DNA of 64,000 bases from Allodiplogaster sudhausi. Lineage: Eukaryota; Nematoda; Chromadorea; Rhabditida; Diplogasteridae. Positions 60,740 to 64,000 of the stretch are shown in pieces. Both the position numbers and the translations under genes were made by a program. The stretch lies in NCBI GenBank assembly GCA_945643635.1, contig CALZFC010000031.1:1460501-1524500 (forward strand), written 5' to 3'. The notes beneath the pieces were generated by a model. It was not told the DNA's origin. It saw only the letters and a program-made list of their open reading frames with translations, and made no database searches. Positions within the stretch are counted from its first letter, which is position 1, and each line of letters starts with the position of its first letter.

Positions 60740-62966
60740 ATGTCGACAGAGCGTCCTCCCGCTCGGCCCACTTCTGTACACGGCTCGCGCTCTGCTCCGG
60801 TCAGAGCTTATGCCGCCTTCCGCACTGTATTCCTGAAAGTTGTCCCTTCATGAGCAATTGAGTATTTGTTGAGGCTTCGACATACCAGTCGTTTCTCGAC
60901 GACGAGACCAAGTACGGCAAGCACACCCAGGCCTGTCTCATCAGAACTTGGATTCATTTAAAATTGTAAAAAAATTTATATGTTCATAGATAAATACTGT
61001 GGTTGTTGAAGGCAGCAGTGGACGTCCGCGACGACAGCAGCCTCGAGCTCGAGCTCGCCGACCTCAGGTGGTGCTCTTCCGGCGTCTTCTCCAATGTTTA
61101 CCGGTCAGTCATTGGATGATGCAACAATAAAGCGAATTCTCTTGTCAACATTCAGGGGACGTCTCGTACGGAAACCATTGAGGTCGCCATCAAGAAGCCA
61201 TTGAGGTCGCCATCAAGAAGACGTGGCCCAGTGAGTTGTTCCCATCCGCGATTCGTGCATTAGTTATTTTTCAAATATTCCATTGCCCGTCTCTCCTTCT
61301 CTCCGCCCAATCTCTCTCTTTCTCTCTCTCTCTCTTCTATTCTCTGCCAAATTCTCTTTGCAGAGACCTCTGTCCGTAGCGACGAGCTTCTTCTCTTGGC
61401 AGGGATGCGCCGTGCCCAGCCGCGCAACATCATCCAACTGCTCTACAAATTCAGGAATCGCTCCATCGACGGAACGGTTTCCGAGCTGAATTTTAAAGAA
61501 AAATTTATTTTTTAAAGAAAACTTATTTACGAAACTTATTCTGCAATTTGAGAGTTGCGAAGGTTTCGTCTTTGCCTACATGCCAGAAACGCTGCAGACG
61601 GTTGGTTATTTTACACATTTCAGCTTTTATTTTATTTTAGAACTACCTTTTACATTTTTACTGTTGCTTTCAGTTGATCCGATCCGAGATGAACATCGTT
61701 GACATCAAGATCTTCACCTGGCAGCTCTTCAATGGCCTCGACTTCCTCGCCTCTGTTCGTCTCAGTTTCCTGACTTTTCACCGGCAATTAAGATATTAAC
61801 GTTTAAAAAGAAAAGAACGAATTGGAATTATTGAATGATTTATCTTTGAGAATCGAATCGCGCACCGAGACGTGAAGCCGATCAACATCCTCGTCAACAA
61901 CGAGGCCGGACTCCTCCAGATCGGAGACTTTGGGTCGGCGAAGATCATCCAGAGAGGCGACCGCTCCACGGCCTATCAAGTACACTATTAACCAAGCTCT
62001 TTCAAGGCACCATATCAATCGGAAATGACTAAAAATAATAATAAAGGTACAATCTTATAAATGAATATATTTGTGGTTGAGGTGACTCGCCACTACCGCC
62101 CGCCCGAGATGCTTCTCGGAAGCCGCCTCTACACGCACCTCGTGGACGTGTGGTCGGCCGGTTGCGTGTTCGGCGAGATGCTCAAGACGCGCGAGCTCTT
62201 CCGCGGCAAGGTCGTGCTTCTTCAAGGAATATCACTATATTGTATATTAAAGTAATAATAATAATTCCATTTTAATTGCTGTGCTTGCAGAACGGTGCTG
62301 AGCAGCTGCAGATGATCGTGTCTGCCCTCGGCCCGCCGAACGAGATGGACCTCCGAAGGATGCGCGTCCCCTCCGAGGCCACCGTCCCCGTCACTGAGAA
62401 GAGAGGCTTCGATCATGTCTGCTGCCATGAATCAACTATGTGAATACTCGATCCTCCTTTTCAGGCCCTAAACCTGGCGGACCCGAATGGCCGGCTTCCG
62501 TCTCGTCTCGGCGGCCTGCCCGTCGTGGGCGCGGCCACCGATCTGCTGGCGGCCATCCTGACCTACTCGCCGCGCAATCGTCTCCACGGCGCGGCCCTCC
62601 TCGAGCATCCCTTCTTCCAGGACGTTCTGGGGGTAAGCACGGAGTAATTTAATTCAAGAGTTTCCTGAATGAGAAATGAGTGGTTGAAAACGTTGCTGAT
62701 GTTTAGTCCGATGGCGTCCGGGCCAATGGCCAACGCACACGCGACATTTTGGTGCGTTTCTGTTTTTTTATGTCAGTAATGTTTGAGTAAACAAAGTAGT
62801 TTTTTCAGATTCGTCAGTCCACTGCGACGATGACTGCGGCTCCATTTGGAACTGTAAGTCATCTTTATATTTTTTGTGAATATAAACTATGTTGTGTTCT
62901 TTGAAAGTTCCCATGTTCTTCTTGCTTTAGGTGGACCGAACGGAGGACTCTAATTGTAAGGGGTAG
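60740..62966 (+). CDS. GSK3-like CMGC protein kinase with frameshifting duplication
   Basis: A serine/threonine kinase resembling glycogen synthase kinase 3. Exons in order: LELELADLRWCSSGVFSNVY (divergent glycine loop, about 61016-61103), TIEVAIKK with the catalytic Lys (61156-61230), RRAQPRNIIQLLYKF (61365 on), CEGFVFAYMPETLQ, FTWQLFNGLDFL, HRDVKPINILV and IGDFGSAKII (61850-61980), TRHYRPPEMLLG, VDVWSAGCVFGEML, LQMIVSALGPPNEMDLRRM and AALLEHPFFQDVLG, ending SNCKG at 62966. HRD and DFG are intact. A perfect 23-bp tandem repeat (61175-61197 / 61198-61220) directly after the VAIKK codons shifts the frame. The start at 60740 (MSTERPPARP) is a guess; an upstream exon may exist. Confidence 0.72.
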
Positions 62967-63376
62967 CTGCAGAAGGTCTCTCTCCAGTCTACACTTCTTC
63001 GTCAGCATCCTCGCCGTTTCCGTCGTGTCCCGAGACTCGGAATAAAGCAGTCGTTCGACTTCTTCTTGTGCACACAAAAGCAGACATCTTTCTTGTAATT
63101 GCGGGCCATTGAGCATGTTTGGATATTTCGAAGAAAAGAAATTTGTTCGCGATTGGCGAATTTTTATTGTCGCGAACCCGGGAACGAGAAAGATGATATA
63201 TAGCGTGTAGAGAAGATATACAATGAATCATGTTATTCAGCGTCGCTGGGCGACTGGGCAGTGATGATTATCCTTCTTTTTTTCTTCCATCCGAAGTATG
63301 AAACAAACAATGAAAAGAGATTGAGCGAGAAAAAGAAGGCGTAGAAGGCAGTGAGCGAGCAGCGAGTGAAGACTTC
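62967..63376. other. 3' spacer between kinase and actin genes
   Basis: Convergent genes; this stretch should hold both 3' UTRs. No other feature was seen. Confidence 0.5.

Positions 63377-64000
<624 letters not shown>

Overview
The window looks like genomic DNA of a chromadorean nematode. The evidence is dense genes with many short introns, three tandem seven-transmembrane chemoreceptors of the nematode Str/Srh type, a cluster of cathepsin B-like proteases, and dispersed CT and ATGTACAT microsatellites. The species cannot be named from the sequence. All exon models below were read by eye from splice sites and reading phase.

Layout. 1-2565 (-): the left part of a LINE retrotransposon, with an ORF1-like frame, endonuclease and the start of reverse transcriptase, running off the left edge. 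3491-10628 (+): one many-exon gene with a Lys/Ser-rich N-terminal region and a C-terminal non-canonical poly(A) polymerase / terminal uridylyltransferase (TUTase) fold. A shorter paralogue, B, follows at about 11.6-14.6 kb. The block 8978-15212, which holds the 3' part of A plus all of B, is repeated almost perfectly at 15213-21457. 22.8-27.4 kb (+): two divergent cathepsin B genes. 27.7-30.5 kb (-): a complete N-acetylglucosamine-6-phosphate deacetylase gene. 31.7-41.0 kb (-): three tandem chemoreceptor genes, the third with a frameshift. 41.0-43.4 kb: repeat-rich DNA with a hAT-type MITE. 43.4-56.1 kb: four closely related cathepsin B genes (-, +, +, -). 57.3-58.2 kb: a cytochrome P450 remnant. 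58.9-59.4 kb: a small predicted tail-anchored coiled-coil protein. 60.7-63.0 kb: a GSK3-like kinase with a frameshifting 23-bp duplication. 63.4-64.0 kb (-): the 3' part of an actin gene.

Most notable points. The TUTase-like proteins A and B both lack two of the three catalytic aspartates while keeping the rest of the fold, so they look like pseudoenzymes, and their locus is still duplicating. A 147-bp hAT-type MITE sits inside gene A exactly at a 3' splice site, and its 8-bp target duplication has copied that splice acceptor. GC-AG introns recur in several genes. The cathepsin B genes fall into three occluding-loop types, which suggests different peptidase behaviour. The four later genes share TATA boxes 40-65 bp before the ATG, and GC-rich codon use suggests high expression, plausibly in the gut.
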